Assembly (NCBI GenBank): GCA_021816845.1
Contig: JAKAWT010000002.1
Coordinates: 1-64,000 of the forward strand
Direction of reading: 5' to 3'
From: a bacterium
Lineage (GTDB): Bacteria; Patescibacteria; Dojkabacteria; JAKAPS01; JAJZLI01
Length of the DNA stretch: 64,000 bases
Made by a program: the position numbers and the translations under genes. This document shows, in pieces, positions 15,551 to 25,191 of this stretch (its first letter is position 1; each line of letters starts with the position of its first letter). The notes beneath the pieces are model-generated. The model was not told the DNA's origin. It saw only the letters and a list, made by a program, of their open reading frames with translations, and made no database searches.

Positions 15551-17296
15551 ATGGACATATTAGATGTATTAGTAAGTCAATCTAAAATTGACCAAAAAAC
15601 TGCAAATAAGATAAGGATAGATTCTATTACACAGAATAAGGATGTGGATGAGTTGATCTTTAACATGAACATTGTAAATAAAAAAGATTTTTATATAGCA
15701 AAAGCTTCTGTTATTAATATACCCTTTAAAGATCTTACTGGAATAATCATACGCAGAGATATTTTCAACAAAATAAGTATTAATGATATTAAAGATCACA
15801 TGATATTACCATTTGAAGAGGGTAACGGAATATTGTCTGTGGCAATGGCAAATCCATTAGATACCCAATTGATACAATATCTTGAAAGTAAATATAATGC
15901 ACATATAACCCCATATCTTGCAATGCCAGAGGATATTCAAGAGATTGTAAGTACTAATATGTCAGAGCAAATAGAAAGTAAGGTTGTTGAAGACGTTGAA
16001 GCTGCAGGATTAGATTTTGATGTAGAAGATGTTACTGGTAGCATAAATGATTTAGGTAATATGACTGGGGATATAAAGAATGCCCCAATTGTTAAAATTG
16101 TTAATACTGTTTTAGAGTATGCAGTAAAATTTAGAGCATCAGATATACATGTAGAACCAGAGAGAAAAAGATTAAGATTTAGATATAGAATTGATGGTAT
16201 TCTACAAGAAAAATTGTCAATTCCTTTATCTCTAGCTCCTGCAGTAATATCAAGGATAAAAATTCTGTCAAAGTTGAAGATAGATGAGAAAAGAATGCCT
16301 CAAGATGGAAGGTTTTCAATAAAAGTAGAAAAAGAGTTAGTAGATTTAAGAATTTCAACACTACCTATTGTCTACGGTGAGAAAATTGTGATAAGACTTT
16401 TAAGAAAAGGTGGAGGTATACCAAAACTTGAAGAGGTAGGTATTACTGGTGTATCATTTGAAAAATACAAAAAAGGCCTATCTTTAACCAAAGGAATAAT
16501 TCTTATTACTGGTCCTACAGGTTCTGGAAAAACACAAACGTTAGCTGCTTCTCTTGCACAGATTAATAATGATTCAGTTAATATTGAAACACTTGAAGAT
16601 CCAGTTGAAATAGAAATTGATGGAGTGAATCAAGTACAGGTAAATGATGAGGTTGGGCTTACATTTCCTACAGGACTGAGGGCATTTTTAAGGCAAGATC
16701 CTAATATAATAATGGTTGGAGAGATTAGAGATGAAGAAACTGCACGTCTTGCAACACAAGCATCATTAACAGGACATTTAGTTTTATCAACGATCCATAC
16801 AACTTCTGCAGCGGGAGCATTACCAAGGTTACTTGATATGGGTATAGAACCATTCTTAATATCTTCAACAATTGAAATAGTAGTTGCTCAAAGACTAGTT
16901 CGTACAATATGCCAAACTTGCAAGGAAGATTATATTGTAGATAAAGCTGTTGTTGATGAGATTACTAAGGAACTTGAAGGAAGTAATATAGATATATCAA
17001 AGTATATTACTAATTCTTCACAAACAAATAACAGTGTGTTATATTTATCTAGAGGCAAAGGTTGTGATGCGTGTAATAATACTGGATATCTAGGAAGGAT
17101 TGGAATCTTCGAAGTACTTGTAGTGAATGATGCAATAAGAGATTTAATATTGAAAAAAGCATCTACTGATGAAATTGATAAAGTTGCTAGGTCAAATAAT
17201 ATGATGTCTCTAGTGCAGAATGGTTTCTTAAAAGTTCTTGATAAGATTACAACGCTAGAGGAAGTATATAGAGTAGCAAAAGAAGATATAGAATGA
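15551..17296 (+). CDS. pilB: Type IV pilus extension ATPase PilB
   Basis: This is the hexameric ATPase that powers pilin polymerisation. The N-terminal MshEN/GspE-N domain covers about residues 1-150. The ATPase core has Walker A GPTGSGKT at about 321-328, Asp-box IETLEDPVEI, Walker B region IIMVGEIRDEETA and His-box GHLVLSTIHT. A tetracysteine zinc site (CQTC ... CDAC) near the C-terminus separates PilB/GspE from PilT. The start is ATG 15551, preceded by AAGAAG; a TTG at 15530 is the alternative. It begins the pilus operon and overlaps pilT by 4 nt (ATGA). Confidence 0.95.
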   Translation: MDILDVLVSQSKIDQKTANKIRIDSITQNKDVDELIFNMNIVNKKDFYIAKASVINIPFKDLTGIIIRRDIFNKISINDIKDHMILPFEEGNGILSVAMANPLDTQLIQYLESKYNAHITPYLAMPEDIQEIVSTNMSEQIESKVVEDVEAAGLDFDVEDVTGSINDLGNMTGDIKNAPIVKIVNTVLEYAVKFRASDIHVEPERKRLRFRYRIDGILQEKLSIPLSLAPAVISRIKILSKLKIDEKRMPQDGRFSIKVEKELVDLRISTLPIVYGEKIVIRLLRKGGGIPKLEEVGITGVSFEKYKKGLSLTKGIILITGPTGSGKTQTLAASLAQINNDSVNIETLEDPVEIEIDGVNQVQVNDEVGLTFPTGLRAFLRQDPNIIMVGEIRDEETARLATQASLTGHLVLSTIHTTSAAGALPRLLDMGIEPFLISSTIEIVVAQRLVRTICQTCKEDYIVDKAVVDEITKELEGSNIDISKYITNSSQTNNSVLYLSRGKGCDACNNTGYLGRIGIFEVLVVNDAIRDLILKKASTDEIDKVARSNNMMSLVQNGFLKVLDKITTLEEVYRVAKEDIE

Positions 17297-18357
17297 AGAT
17301 AGAAGAATTATTAAAATATACTATACAAAGATCAGCTTCTGATCTTCATCTAGTTGTAGATTATCCCCCACTTTTGAGAGTAGATGGCATCCTTGTGCAG
17401 GCTGCTAATTTTACTATTGAAGATGAATATATGAAACAAGTGGTAGATGAGATATTATCTGACTCTCAAAAAGAATTTTTGGATGTTAACAAAGAGATTG
17501 ATCTATCATATGAATATGTTGATACACATGATAGATTTAGGATTAATGTATTCCATCAGAAGGGCCATTTATCAATAGCATTTAGACTAATACCTAGTAA
17601 AATAAGAACTATAGAAGAATTATTTATCCCTGATGTCATACATTCATTTACAAAAATACCTCAGGGTTTGGTTCTAGTGACAGGACCTACTGGACATGGT
17701 AAATCTACCACTTTAGCTGCTATGGTACAAGAGATTAATGTAAGAGACCCTAAGCATATTATTACTGTTGAAGATCCTATTGAATATGTCTATCCAAAAG
17801 GTAAATCATTAGTTGAACAAAGGGAGGTTGGTGAAGATACTCACTCTTGGGATATATCATTAAGAAGTGCACTGAGGGAGGATCCTGATGTTGTATTAAT
17901 TGGAGAAATGAGGGATTTTGAGACCATAGCTTCTGCTATAACTATTGCAGAAACAGGCCATCTGGTTTTTGCAACTTTACATACTAATTCTGCCGCACAA
18001 ACAATAGATAGGATTGTAGATGTATTTCCTGATGTGCAGCAAGCACAAATAAGAATACAACTTGCAGATATATTAGAGGGTATAGTCTCTCAAAGACTTA
18101 TTCCAACTATCGGAGGAGGAAGGAGAGTAGTTACTGAAATATTGATTGCCACCAGTGCAGTTAGAAATATGGTAAGGGAAGGTAAAACATATCAGCTTGA
18201 TAGTGTTATACAAACAAGTGGTGATGTAGGAATGGTATCATTAGATAAATCTTTAGTGGCACTTGTTCGAGAAGGTAAAATTACTATTGATGATGCTCAA
18301 GCTCATTCATCTCATCCAGATGAGCTTTTAAGATTATTTAGAGGGAGAAATGTTTAA
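17293..18357 (+). CDS. pilT: Type IV pilus retraction ATPase PilT
   Basis: The 354-aa ATPase drives pilus retraction and twitching. Walker A is GPTGHGKS at about residues 131-138. Asp-box is ITVEDPIEYVY, Walker B region is VVLIGEMRDFETI, His-box is GHLVFATLHTNSA, and the C-terminal region follows IPTIGGGRRVVTEIL, all as in PilT. There are no zinc cysteines. It is directly downstream of pilB with a 4-nt overlap and followed 2 nt later by pilC. Both motor directions are therefore encoded. Confidence 0.95.
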   Translation: MKIEELLKYTIQRSASDLHLVVDYPPLLRVDGILVQAANFTIEDEYMKQVVDEILSDSQKEFLDVNKEIDLSYEYVDTHDRFRINVFHQKGHLSIAFRLIPSKIRTIEELFIPDVIHSFTKIPQGLVLVTGPTGHGKSTTLAAMVQEINVRDPKHIITVEDPIEYVYPKGKSLVEQREVGEDTHSWDISLRSALREDPDVVLIGEMRDFETIASAITIAETGHLVFATLHTNSAAQTIDRIVDVFPDVQQAQIRIQLADILEGIVSQRLIPTIGGGRRVVTEILIATSAVRNMVREGKTYQLDSVIQTSGDVGMVSLDKSLVALVREGKITIDDAQAHSSHPDELLRLFRGRNV

Positions 18358-18359
18358 CT

Positions 18360-19571
18360 ATGTCAACTTTTAAATATACTGCAACAAATCCTAATGGTAA
18401 TATTGTTAGCGGAGAATTTGAGGCTACAGATCGTGATCAGGTAGCAAAAATGATAATAGATCAAGGGTTAAGCCCCTTAAAAATAACTGGTAAAACAAAT
18501 ATAAAATTTGGTAACCTTAATAATATAAACATTGGTAAGGTACCAATGAAAGATAGGGTTATTTTTTTAAGGCAATTGGCAGTTTTGATCTCTGCTGGTA
18601 TACCTATAGTTGAAGCAATTAATATATCTCAAGCTCAAGTAAGTAATCAAGGATTAAAAAAAGTATTAGGACAAGTAGGTGCAGCTATAGAATCAGGCAA
18701 AAACCTTGCAGACTCATTTAAAGAACATTCTACCCTCTTTGATGATATGCAAATACAGCTCTTAAAAACTGCAGAAGCTTCTGGGTCTTTGGATTTTATA
18801 CTGGAAAGGATAGCAACGGAAACAGAATCAAAGTCAGCATTAATATCCAAATTCAGAGGGGCTATGATATACCCTATTCTTGTAATTTGTGCAGCAATAG
18901 TTGTTGTCGCTCTTGTTTTAACCCAAATGATACCACCTATGAAACATCTGTATCAAAGTTTTAACGCTACTCTACCATGGCCTACATTGTTCCTCATAAA
19001 CTTAAGTAGTTTTGTTACAACTTACTATTTATTTATTATTATTGCAGTAATTATTGTTGTTTTAGCATTCATTATTTATAGAAGATCAACTCAAGGACGT
19101 AGGGTTACAGACGCCCTAACCTTAAAAATCCCTCTATTTGGAGGTTTAATCCAAAAAATAGAAATAATAAATTTTGGTAAAACTTTCCTTTTACTTATAA
19201 AAGCAGGTGTGCCAATCGTTACTGGATTAAATATGATTGCAGACTCAATGCCCAATGTAATATTCAGAACAAGTATTAAAGAGATAGCAGATGAAGTTGA
19301 AAAGGGTAAATCTATGGCTTTGGTAATGTCAAAGTACCCTGTATTCCCTAGTTTACTATGGAGAATGATTGCAATTGGTGAGGAGACTGGAAAAATGGAG
19401 GAAGTTGTCTCTAAAGTTATTCAGTATTATGAAACAGAGACCGAAGATATGATTGAGAATTTATCAAAATTGATTGAACCTATTATAACAATTATACTTG
19501 GTGTTGTTGTAGGATTCATAGGTATAGCAGTATATTTACCAATCTATACTCTTGGAAACGTTATTAAATAA
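18360..19571 (+). CDS. pilC: Type IV pilus inner-membrane platform protein PilC
   Basis: The 403-aa protein has two repeated T2SSF domains, with the typical N-terminal FKYTATNPNGNIVSGEFEA, then KDRVIFLRQLAVLISAGIPI at about residue 60-80 and the matching FGKTFLLLIKAGVPI in the second half. Three membrane segments are visible (about 170-190, 215-240 and 370-395), the last containing EPIITIILGVVVGFIGIAVYLPIY. It forms the cytoplasmic-membrane base that PilB and PilT act on. Confidence 0.95.
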   Translation: MSTFKYTATNPNGNIVSGEFEATDRDQVAKMIIDQGLSPLKITGKTNIKFGNLNNINIGKVPMKDRVIFLRQLAVLISAGIPIVEAINISQAQVSNQGLKKVLGQVGAAIESGKNLADSFKEHSTLFDDMQIQLLKTAEASGSLDFILERIATETESKSALISKFRGAMIYPILVICAAIVVVALVLTQMIPPMKHLYQSFNATLPWPTLFLINLSSFVTTYYLFIIIAVIIVVLAFIIYRRSTQGRRVTDALTLKIPLFGGLIQKIEIINFGKTFLLLIKAGVPIVTGLNMIADSMPNVIFRTSIKEIADEVEKGKSMALVMSKYPVFPSLLWRMIAIGEETGKMEEVVSKVIQYYETETEDMIENLSKLIEPIITIILGVVVGFIGIAVYLPIYTLGNVIK

Positions 19572-19608
19572 GTATAATTCCACTATATATTGTATTTTTT
19601 GCTAATAT

Positions 19609-19636
19609 TTGTATACTTAATATAAGTTTATATAAT
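19609..19636 (+). promoter_or_regulatory. Promoter for the major pilin
   Basis: TTGTAT (19609-19614) and TATAAT (19631-19636) are separated by 16 bp and end 15 nt before the pilin ATG. This gives the pilin its own promoter inside the pilus locus. Confidence 0.55.
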
Positions 19637-19651
19637 TTTTATTAATTTATT

Positions 19652-20278
19652 ATGAATAGAATAAAACAATTAAATTCAAAAGGAATATGGAACCAAGGTT
19701 TTACTTTAGTTGAGCTTTTGATTGTTATGGCAATTATAGGTATATTAATTGCTATTGCAATTATAGGTCTTGGCGCAGCTCAGGCTGATGCAAGGAACTC
19801 TGCAAGACAGACAGCAGTTAAAGGGCTTTCTGGTTTACTAGAGACATATTATGGAACAGGGCAAACATATCCTTATTCTGTAGGTATGCAGACTAACGGG
19901 GATGTTGTCTTTGCTTCACCTTTCCCTGGTATTAATCCTTATGTTACAGACTCTAGCCTTTGTAGCCCAACAATAGTTCCTAACCAATCAACGTTAAGTA
20001 ATTCTGGTAGTGGATATTCTTGTACTGCAGTTAGTACAAATCCAGGATTTGGTTATACTAGTGGTACTTCAGGTAATAGTAATACTCATTATTTCTATAT
20101 ACCATTCCATAATGGATCAGTTGCCTTATCAAATGATCAAACTATTACTGGGTATGTAGTTGGAGCATGTTTAGAGAATGGAGGTATATTCCCTTACACT
20201 GCAAACGGTAGTAATTCTCCTTATTCTTTAAATAATAATACTTTAACATCAGGTACTGTAAGCCTTACATGCAACTAA
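19652..20278 (+). CDS. Major type IV pilin (prepilin)
   Basis: The 208-aa prepilin has a 16-residue leader ending NQG, cleavage before Phe, and the canonical hydrophobic helix FTLVELLIVMAIIGILIAIA with Glu5. The mature head contains Cys residues (SSLCSPT, YSCTA, GACLEN and the terminal LTCN) that could form disulfides, including a C-terminal D-region-like loop. It has its own promoter upstream and an intrinsic terminator downstream, matching high expression. I infer that it is the major subunit from its position, promoter and terminator; a minor pilin is possible. Confidence 0.85.
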   Translation: MNRIKQLNSKGIWNQGFTLVELLIVMAIIGILIAIAIIGLGAAQADARNSARQTAVKGLSGLLETYYGTGQTYPYSVGMQTNGDVVFASPFPGINPYVTDSSLCSPTIVPNQSTLSNSGSGYSCTAVSTNPGFGYTSGTSGNSNTHYFYIPFHNGSVALSNDQTITGYVVGACLENGGIFPYTANGSNSPYSLNNNTLTSGTVSLTCN

Positions 20279-20305
20279 AAATCTGATAAAGTATTTACTA
20301 TAAAT

Positions 20306-20337
20306 GAGGAACCTCTATAAAAAGAGGTTCTTTGTTT
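20306..20337 (+). terminator. Intrinsic terminator after the pilin gene
   Basis: GAACCTCT (20309-20316) pairs with AGAGGTTC (20323-20330), and flanking A-U and G-U pairs extend the stem to about 11 bp. The loop is ATAAAA and TTTGTTT follows. It is the clearest terminator in the window and probably makes the pilin message mostly monocistronic, with read-through into pilD. Confidence 0.75.
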
Positions 20338-20369
20338 ACTTATACTATTTGATATGATATCTTTTAAGT

Positions 20370-21188
20370 ATGTTGGTATTTATTATATACTTATTGATTT
20401 TTACATTCTTATTGGGAGCAGCTATAGGTAGTTTTATAAACGCATCTTGCTACAGGGTACATGAACATCTAAACATAAAAACAGGAAGATCTATGTGTCC
20501 TTTGTGTAAACATAAACTTTCTTTCTTCGATCTAATACCTATATTTAGTTTTATATTTCTTAAAGGTAAGTGTAGGTATTGTAAAGAAAAGATATCCTAT
20601 CAATACATAATTATTGAAGTTCTTACAGGTGTTATTTTTGTATTATATTTTTATTTTTTTGGTATCATACAGGTTTTATACCCTACTCCGCTTAATATAA
20701 TCCAATTGGTTTTCTATATATTTATAATAATATCATTTATATATATAGCTTTATATGATTTTTTATATCTAGAAATCTCAAATAAACTTATGGTTGTTAT
20801 CTCTGTGGTCACAGTTATTTACCTATTACTGTTATATTTTATGGGATTTACATCTATATCATATATTTTTATGCATATATATACTGCAGTTATTGTAGGA
20901 GCAGTATTTCTTCTTTTAATTATTATAACTCGTGGAAGTGGCATGGGAGGTGGTGACATGAAACTTGCTTTTGTTATGGGGTTAATATTAGGTTTCCCTT
21001 CAATACTATTTGTACTTTTCTTATCATTTGTTTTAGGAGCATTAGTTGGTATAACACTTATAATTACTAAAGCAAAGAGTTTAAAATCGACTATACCCTT
21101 TGCACCATTCTTAGCTTGTAGTATTATATTTTATATAATATTCAATCAGTATATATTACATTTTCTAAATTATTTTTATTTATTATAA
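20370..21188 (+). CDS. pilD: Prepilin peptidase / N-methyltransferase PilD
   Basis: This is a membrane aspartyl protease that cleaves prepilin leaders and methylates the new N-terminus. The N-terminal cytoplasmic domain has four Cys in two pairs (CPLC and CRYC) of the methylase zinc site. The catalytic Asp residues lie in ALYDFLYLEISN and in the GGGDMKLA motif of GxGD proteases. About seven to eight membrane helices span its 272 residues. The stop codon shares its last base with the next gene's start. Confidence 0.94.
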   Translation: MLVFIIYLLIFTFLLGAAIGSFINASCYRVHEHLNIKTGRSMCPLCKHKLSFFDLIPIFSFIFLKGKCRYCKEKISYQYIIIEVLTGVIFVLYFYFFGIIQVLYPTPLNIIQLVFYIFIIISFIYIALYDFLYLEISNKLMVVISVVTVIYLLLLYFMGFTSISYIFMHIYTAVIVGAVFLLLIIITRGSGMGGGDMKLAFVMGLILGFPSILFVLFLSFVLGALVGITLIITKAKSLKSTIPFAPFLACSIIFYIIFNQYILHFLNYFYLL

Positions 21189-21961
21189 TGAATTTAGACA
21201 GTAAGAATAAAATAAACAGGATTAGGGGGTTTACTTTGATTGAGCTCCTAATTGTAATGGCTATTTCTGTTATATTAATAATGTTGGTATTATTTGGTAC
21301 AAAAGGACTCCAATCCCAGGCAGTATTATCAAGTTCTGTATCCAACTTTATCTCAAGACTAAGTTATATAAAAGAGGAAGCTGTATCCGGAGTTACATCT
21401 TTTTATCGTGAAAGTGTACCTATAGATCCTACAACAGGATTGAGTGAGAATTGGGTATATGGTTTTTATATAATACCGGCTACAAGTAGTACTAGTATAT
21501 GTACTACTAATTGTCCTGGATATGATGTTGTTATGGCAGTTAAAAATGTTCAACCACCATGTCAGGATCAAAATAGTAATAATTCTCCAACGTTTGATAA
21601 CTCAATTCCACCACAGAATAATTCGCTATATAATAATTACCCTTCAGGTGATACCTATAGTGGCTCTGTCACCCCCCTTAATAAGTGTCTAGGAGGAAGT
21701 ATTACTCCTTCAAATGCAACATATTATCATGCCTTGTCTCCAGGTGTTACAATGTCCTCTAATGGAAATTTTCCTTTATTTGAGGAAGTATCTGGTAATA
21801 TATATATATATTCTGAAAGTCATCCATATAGCATCATAAGTTCTCCTAGTACAGGTAGTAATGCCTCTTTTATAATGAAATATACTAATTCTTCTGATAC
21901 TGTTACTATATATGATACTTATAGTAGTAACGCAAATAGTGTAGTTCAGACAACACAGTAA
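21188..21961 (+). CDS. Minor pseudopilin, GspH/FimT-like
   Basis: The 257-aa prepilin has a leader ending NRIRG followed by FTLIELLIVMAISVILIMLV with Glu5. The region after the helix (LQSQAVLSSSVSNFISRLSYIKEEAVSG) resembles FimT/GspH proteins. The rest is a Ser/Pro/Asn-rich globular domain with several Cys (CTTNCPG, PPCQDQ). It starts one base before the end of pilD, and the next gene follows by 2 nt. It probably belongs to the pilus-tip priming complex. Confidence 0.82.
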   Translation: MNLDSKNKINRIRGFTLIELLIVMAISVILIMLVLFGTKGLQSQAVLSSSVSNFISRLSYIKEEAVSGVTSFYRESVPIDPTTGLSENWVYGFYIIPATSSTSICTTNCPGYDVVMAVKNVQPPCQDQNSNNSPTFDNSIPPQNNSLYNNYPSGDTYSGSVTPLNKCLGGSITPSNATYYHALSPGVTMSSNGNFPLFEEVSGNIYIYSESHPYSIISSPSTGSNASFIMKYTNSSDTVTIYDTYSSNANSVVQTTQ

Positions 21962-21963
21962 AT

Positions 21964-22581
21964 ATGATTCAAAAGAGTCTTTTTAAATATATTAAATATT
22001 CAAATCCAGTTAATTTGGATTTATCAAATAATAAAAATCTGAATAAATCCAAGGGATTTACTCTAATAGAGACTCTGGTGGCTATGGTATTCATGTCTTT
22101 TATATTAATGGCGGTATTATATGCTGAATCACTTGCAATCCATCAGAGTTATCAAAATGAGGCTAGTATGGTTGCACAACAAGTATTGTCCTATGAAATG
22201 TCATATGCTCATGTGTGGGCTAATGAAGGAAATATATCATGGACTCAAAATGAAGGCATATCTTGTAGTGCCGCAAATTCTAACTCTCAGAATTGTCTAC
22301 ATATAGCAAATGCACTAAATGTTGTTGGTGCTACTGCAAATCAACTAGCTCTATTTAGTGAACCTCAAAATATGGAAATACTTTTATATTCTCAACCAAT
22401 AGGAGCCTCTTTGAGTTCATGTGATCAATCAACAATAATAGGATATGTGTTCTGGAATTTTAATAATGGGGGATCTTCACAGGCAATACCTGCATCCCTA
22501 CCTTGGATGGGAGGATATCCTAAGGGGAATTTTAATCAATATTTAAGTTCTACTAAGATTATTACTGGAAAGTCATGTTAA
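21964..22581 (+). CDS. Minor pilin, PilV/GspI-like
   Basis: The 205-aa prepilin has an unusually long leader of about 31 residues ending NKSKG, then FTLIETLVAMVFMSFILMAV. The IETLVAM variant and the following SLAIHQSYQNEASMVAQQVLSYE stretch resemble PilV/GspI minor pilins. Cys occurs in the head (ISCSAA, QNCLH, SSCDQS, terminal KSC). It overlaps the next gene by 7 nt. Confidence 0.8.
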   Translation: MIQKSLFKYIKYSNPVNLDLSNNKNLNKSKGFTLIETLVAMVFMSFILMAVLYAESLAIHQSYQNEASMVAQQVLSYEMSYAHVWANEGNISWTQNEGISCSAANSNSQNCLHIANALNVVGATANQLALFSEPQNMEILLYSQPIGASLSSCDQSTIIGYVFWNFNNGGSSQAIPASLPWMGGYPKGNFNQYLSSTKIITGKSC

Positions 22582-23234
22582 AGAATATAAAGCATAATAA
22601 GATAATTTGGTATATACGTAATATAAAAAGGGGTTTTACCTTAATAGAGCTATTAGTGGTGATGGCGATATTTTCTTTCCTAATTTTGGTATTAATGTCT
22701 TCTTTTACCAACACATATGCATACATAACAGATTTGAATACACAGTCTCATGTTGAGAATCAAATACAATATGCAATGAGTTATCTAAAAAAAATTATTA
22801 GGAATGGAGCTACTGTTAATCTTACTAATGTAAATTCAGGTATATGTAACCCTAATCCTCCCCAAGGATCTGTCATACTTTGTAGCTTATCAGGACCTCT
22901 TATAGTGAAGAACCAGCAAGGTCAGATTATTGCTACAATTGCTTTAAATACATCATCATCCTCTTTGGGACAGAAAATTGGAGGCTATATCACTTATAAC
23001 GGTAATAATGTAACAAATTCCAATAATATAGATATACAAGCTTTAAATTTTTACTACTATAACTATAACTATACTGGTACACCTCAAGGGTCAAATTCCA
23101 ATGTCTATATTGCCCCTTATGTAACTATTTTGATCAAAGGTTGTACTCTAAACACATTCCAATTCTATGGACAAAAAGTTTGCATGAATTTAATCTCTAG
23201 TGCAACTTTAGAAAATTACGTCTATTCCAATTAA
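22575..23234 (+). CDS. Minor pilin, PilW/GspJ-like
   Basis: The 219-aa prepilin has a leader ending NIKRG followed by FTLIELLVVMAIFSFLILVL. The post-helix region (SSFTNTYAYITDLNTQSHVENQIQYAMSYLKKII; shown only for position) resembles the GspJ/PilW pattern. With the two preceding genes it gives the FimT-PilV-PilW trio of minor pilins that primes assembly. A separate promoter follows before the next gene. Confidence 0.8.
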   Translation: MLKNIKHNKIIWYIRNIKRGFTLIELLVVMAIFSFLILVLMSSFTNTYAYITDLNTQSHVENQIQYAMSYLKKIIRNGATVNLTNVNSGICNPNPPQGSVILCSLSGPLIVKNQQGQIIATIALNTSSSSLGQKIGGYITYNGNNVTNSNNIDIQALNFYYYNYNYTGTPQGSNSNVYIAPYVTILIKGCTLNTFQFYGQKVCMNLISSATLENYVYSN

Positions 23235-23256
23235 ATCCTCTTGTTATATAAATATA

Positions 23257-23283
23257 TTGCAATTTATAATAAATTTGTATAAT
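23257..23283 (+). promoter_or_regulatory. Promoter for the large secreted pilus-locus protein
   Basis: TTGCAA (23257-23262) and TATAAT (23278-23283) have a 15-bp spacer. The ATG follows after 10 nt. Confidence 0.45.
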
Positions 23284-23293
23284 AATGATATAA

Positions 23294-25189
23294 ATGAAAG
23301 TTATTATTAAAGATAGTTTTAAAACTGTTCTGCTTGTGCTTGTGGTTTTACTTGGTATCTTTTTGTATGCCAAGTCTAGCGTAAAACCAGTATTAGCTTG
23401 GACAGGTCCATACGTGAATTGTTATTATACTAATGTTGTAGAAAATTCAACAATCTATAATGGTCAAATAAATGTCTCCTTGTCCCCAGTTGGATATGGT
23501 AATTCATACAATGTTTCTGTTTCTGGTTCTGGACCTTATCATAAAGACTATTATACTGATTATGAGTGTAATTATACTTATTATGCAAGTTGTATCCAAT
23601 ACAGTACAACATATCCATATGGTTGTATACAGTATGATACCCCTCCAGCGGACTACACAACAAATACATCAGTTTATGTTTTTGATAAAAATGTATACGA
23701 TGTCACTGGTAGTGCAAATCTATCAGAAACTTCTAATCAACCCACATATCTTAATGGTTTAATAGCGAACACTTCTGTATCCTGTTCAGGTTCTAGTTTT
23801 AATACACAAGTTAATACTGTATCTGTAAATAACACTAAAGTTTTCAATTATAATAATGTTTCTCCAGATCCAGGAAAGCAATTGTCACCTGTGACTTTAA
23901 CAGCAACTTTATCTTCTGGACAATATTGTAATACTGGTGGTCCTGCGACAGCTACTATGAATTTAAGAGAAGGACCTTTTATACTATCTTTGTCTCCAGA
24001 CTCGTCTCTTCCTTTTAATACAGAGCAATATGGTGGTAATCCAGATGGTACAATAATATATACTTTAAGTACAAGTTGTAATAATGGTAATCTACAGTGT
24101 TCTAATTCTAGTAGATATGTATCTTGGAATATTACTACGAATCAACCGTGGCTTTATTTATGGGATGGTAAAGTATCTAGTGGGCAGACATCTGTTACAG
24201 TATATTGTATAAATCCAACAGATAAAACGAGTACAAGTACTAGTTTGTATTTATATTGTGATAATTCCAGTCCAGATACACCTATAAATAATCATTTATG
24301 GACAAGAGCAGCTAATACTCAAAATATGCCTTCTGGCTCAGGATCTTCTGCTTATCATGCTCAAGTTGTAGTTACCCCATCTTCCTTCGCTCAGGCTAAT
24401 AATCCAGCTCCTGTGACACTTAACATTTATGCTTCTTGGTTATCAACTGCCAATGGAGGTAATGCTTATTCAAGAGGAGGTTTTAATATTACTACGCCAC
24501 CTAGTCCAGCTACTCCTGCAGATAAGATCTTTACGGACGCTTTATTAGAGACTTTAGGCGGTGGGCTAAATTTTGAAAATGGTACTCCAGTATCATATGC
24601 TTCTTTAGAATATGTAAACCAAAAGTTAGGTCTGACCAACAATGGTACCCCGATATATGATTTTAACTTTTATGCAACATTGTATTGTGAAATTACTGGA
24701 AAATGTCAAAATGCTTTTTCAAATGGTGTTATACAGATAAGTAAGATTCCTCAAAATCAGGCAAATTTGGGCAGCTTACAATCGATGACTCAATCAAATC
24801 CAAATTGGTATTTTTATCAAGGTGATTTAAATATTTCCCAAAATACCATATATACAGGTAGCGCAGTTTTGATTGTTAATGGTAATGTTACAATTAACCC
24901 TTCACTATATCCACAAACTGCAGCTTGTACTATAGCCGATTCATCTCCTCTAACTAATGTTCAATTATGTCCAGGGCTTGTAATCATTTCAAGTGGGAAT
25001 ATAGAGATAACCAGCAATACTCCATCACAAGCATTTTCTTATGATAGAGACCTTGATGCAAATACAAATGCTGATGTCGAAAACACAGGCAATGTTACAG
25101 AACCAGGTGGTGGGTTGACTACAGTTTCTCCATATGATGTAGTGGACGCATTCTTAATCTCAATGGGAAAAATAGTAATAGATAATTAA
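23294..25189 (+). CDS. Large secreted protein of the pilus locus (possible tip adhesin)
   Basis: The 631-aa protein has an N-terminal signal or anchor (about residues 9-35, hydrophobic, ending KPVLAW). It then has a Tyr/Cys-rich section (about 40-120), several Thr/Ser-rich beta-sandwich-like segments and a C-terminal part with repeated strands (AVLIVNGNVTI, GLVIISSGNIEI, FLISMGKIVI). The chain ends soon after the last strand, so the C-terminus may be trimmed. It lies directly after three minor pilins, the place where PilX/PilY1 genes stand in other bacteria, and before the response regulator. A tip-adhesin role is inference; I recognise no named family. Confidence 0.65.
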   Translation: MKVIIKDSFKTVLLVLVVLLGIFLYAKSSVKPVLAWTGPYVNCYYTNVVENSTIYNGQINVSLSPVGYGNSYNVSVSGSGPYHKDYYTDYECNYTYYASCIQYSTTYPYGCIQYDTPPADYTTNTSVYVFDKNVYDVTGSANLSETSNQPTYLNGLIANTSVSCSGSSFNTQVNTVSVNNTKVFNYNNVSPDPGKQLSPVTLTATLSSGQYCNTGGPATATMNLREGPFILSLSPDSSLPFNTEQYGGNPDGTIIYTLSTSCNNGNLQCSNSSRYVSWNITTNQPWLYLWDGKVSSGQTSVTVYCINPTDKTSTSTSLYLYCDNSSPDTPINNHLWTRAANTQNMPSGSGSSAYHAQVVVTPSSFAQANNPAPVTLNIYASWLSTANGGNAYSRGGFNITTPPSPATPADKIFTDALLETLGGGLNFENGTPVSYASLEYVNQKLGLTNNGTPIYDFNFYATLYCEITGKCQNAFSNGVIQISKIPQNQANLGSLQSMTQSNPNWYFYQGDLNISQNTIYTGSAVLIVNGNVTINPSLYPQTAACTIADSSPLTNVQLCPGLVIISSGNIEITSNTPSQAFSYDRDLDANTNADVENTGNVTEPGGGLTTVSPYDVVDAFLISMGKIVIDN

Positions 25190-25191
25190 TT

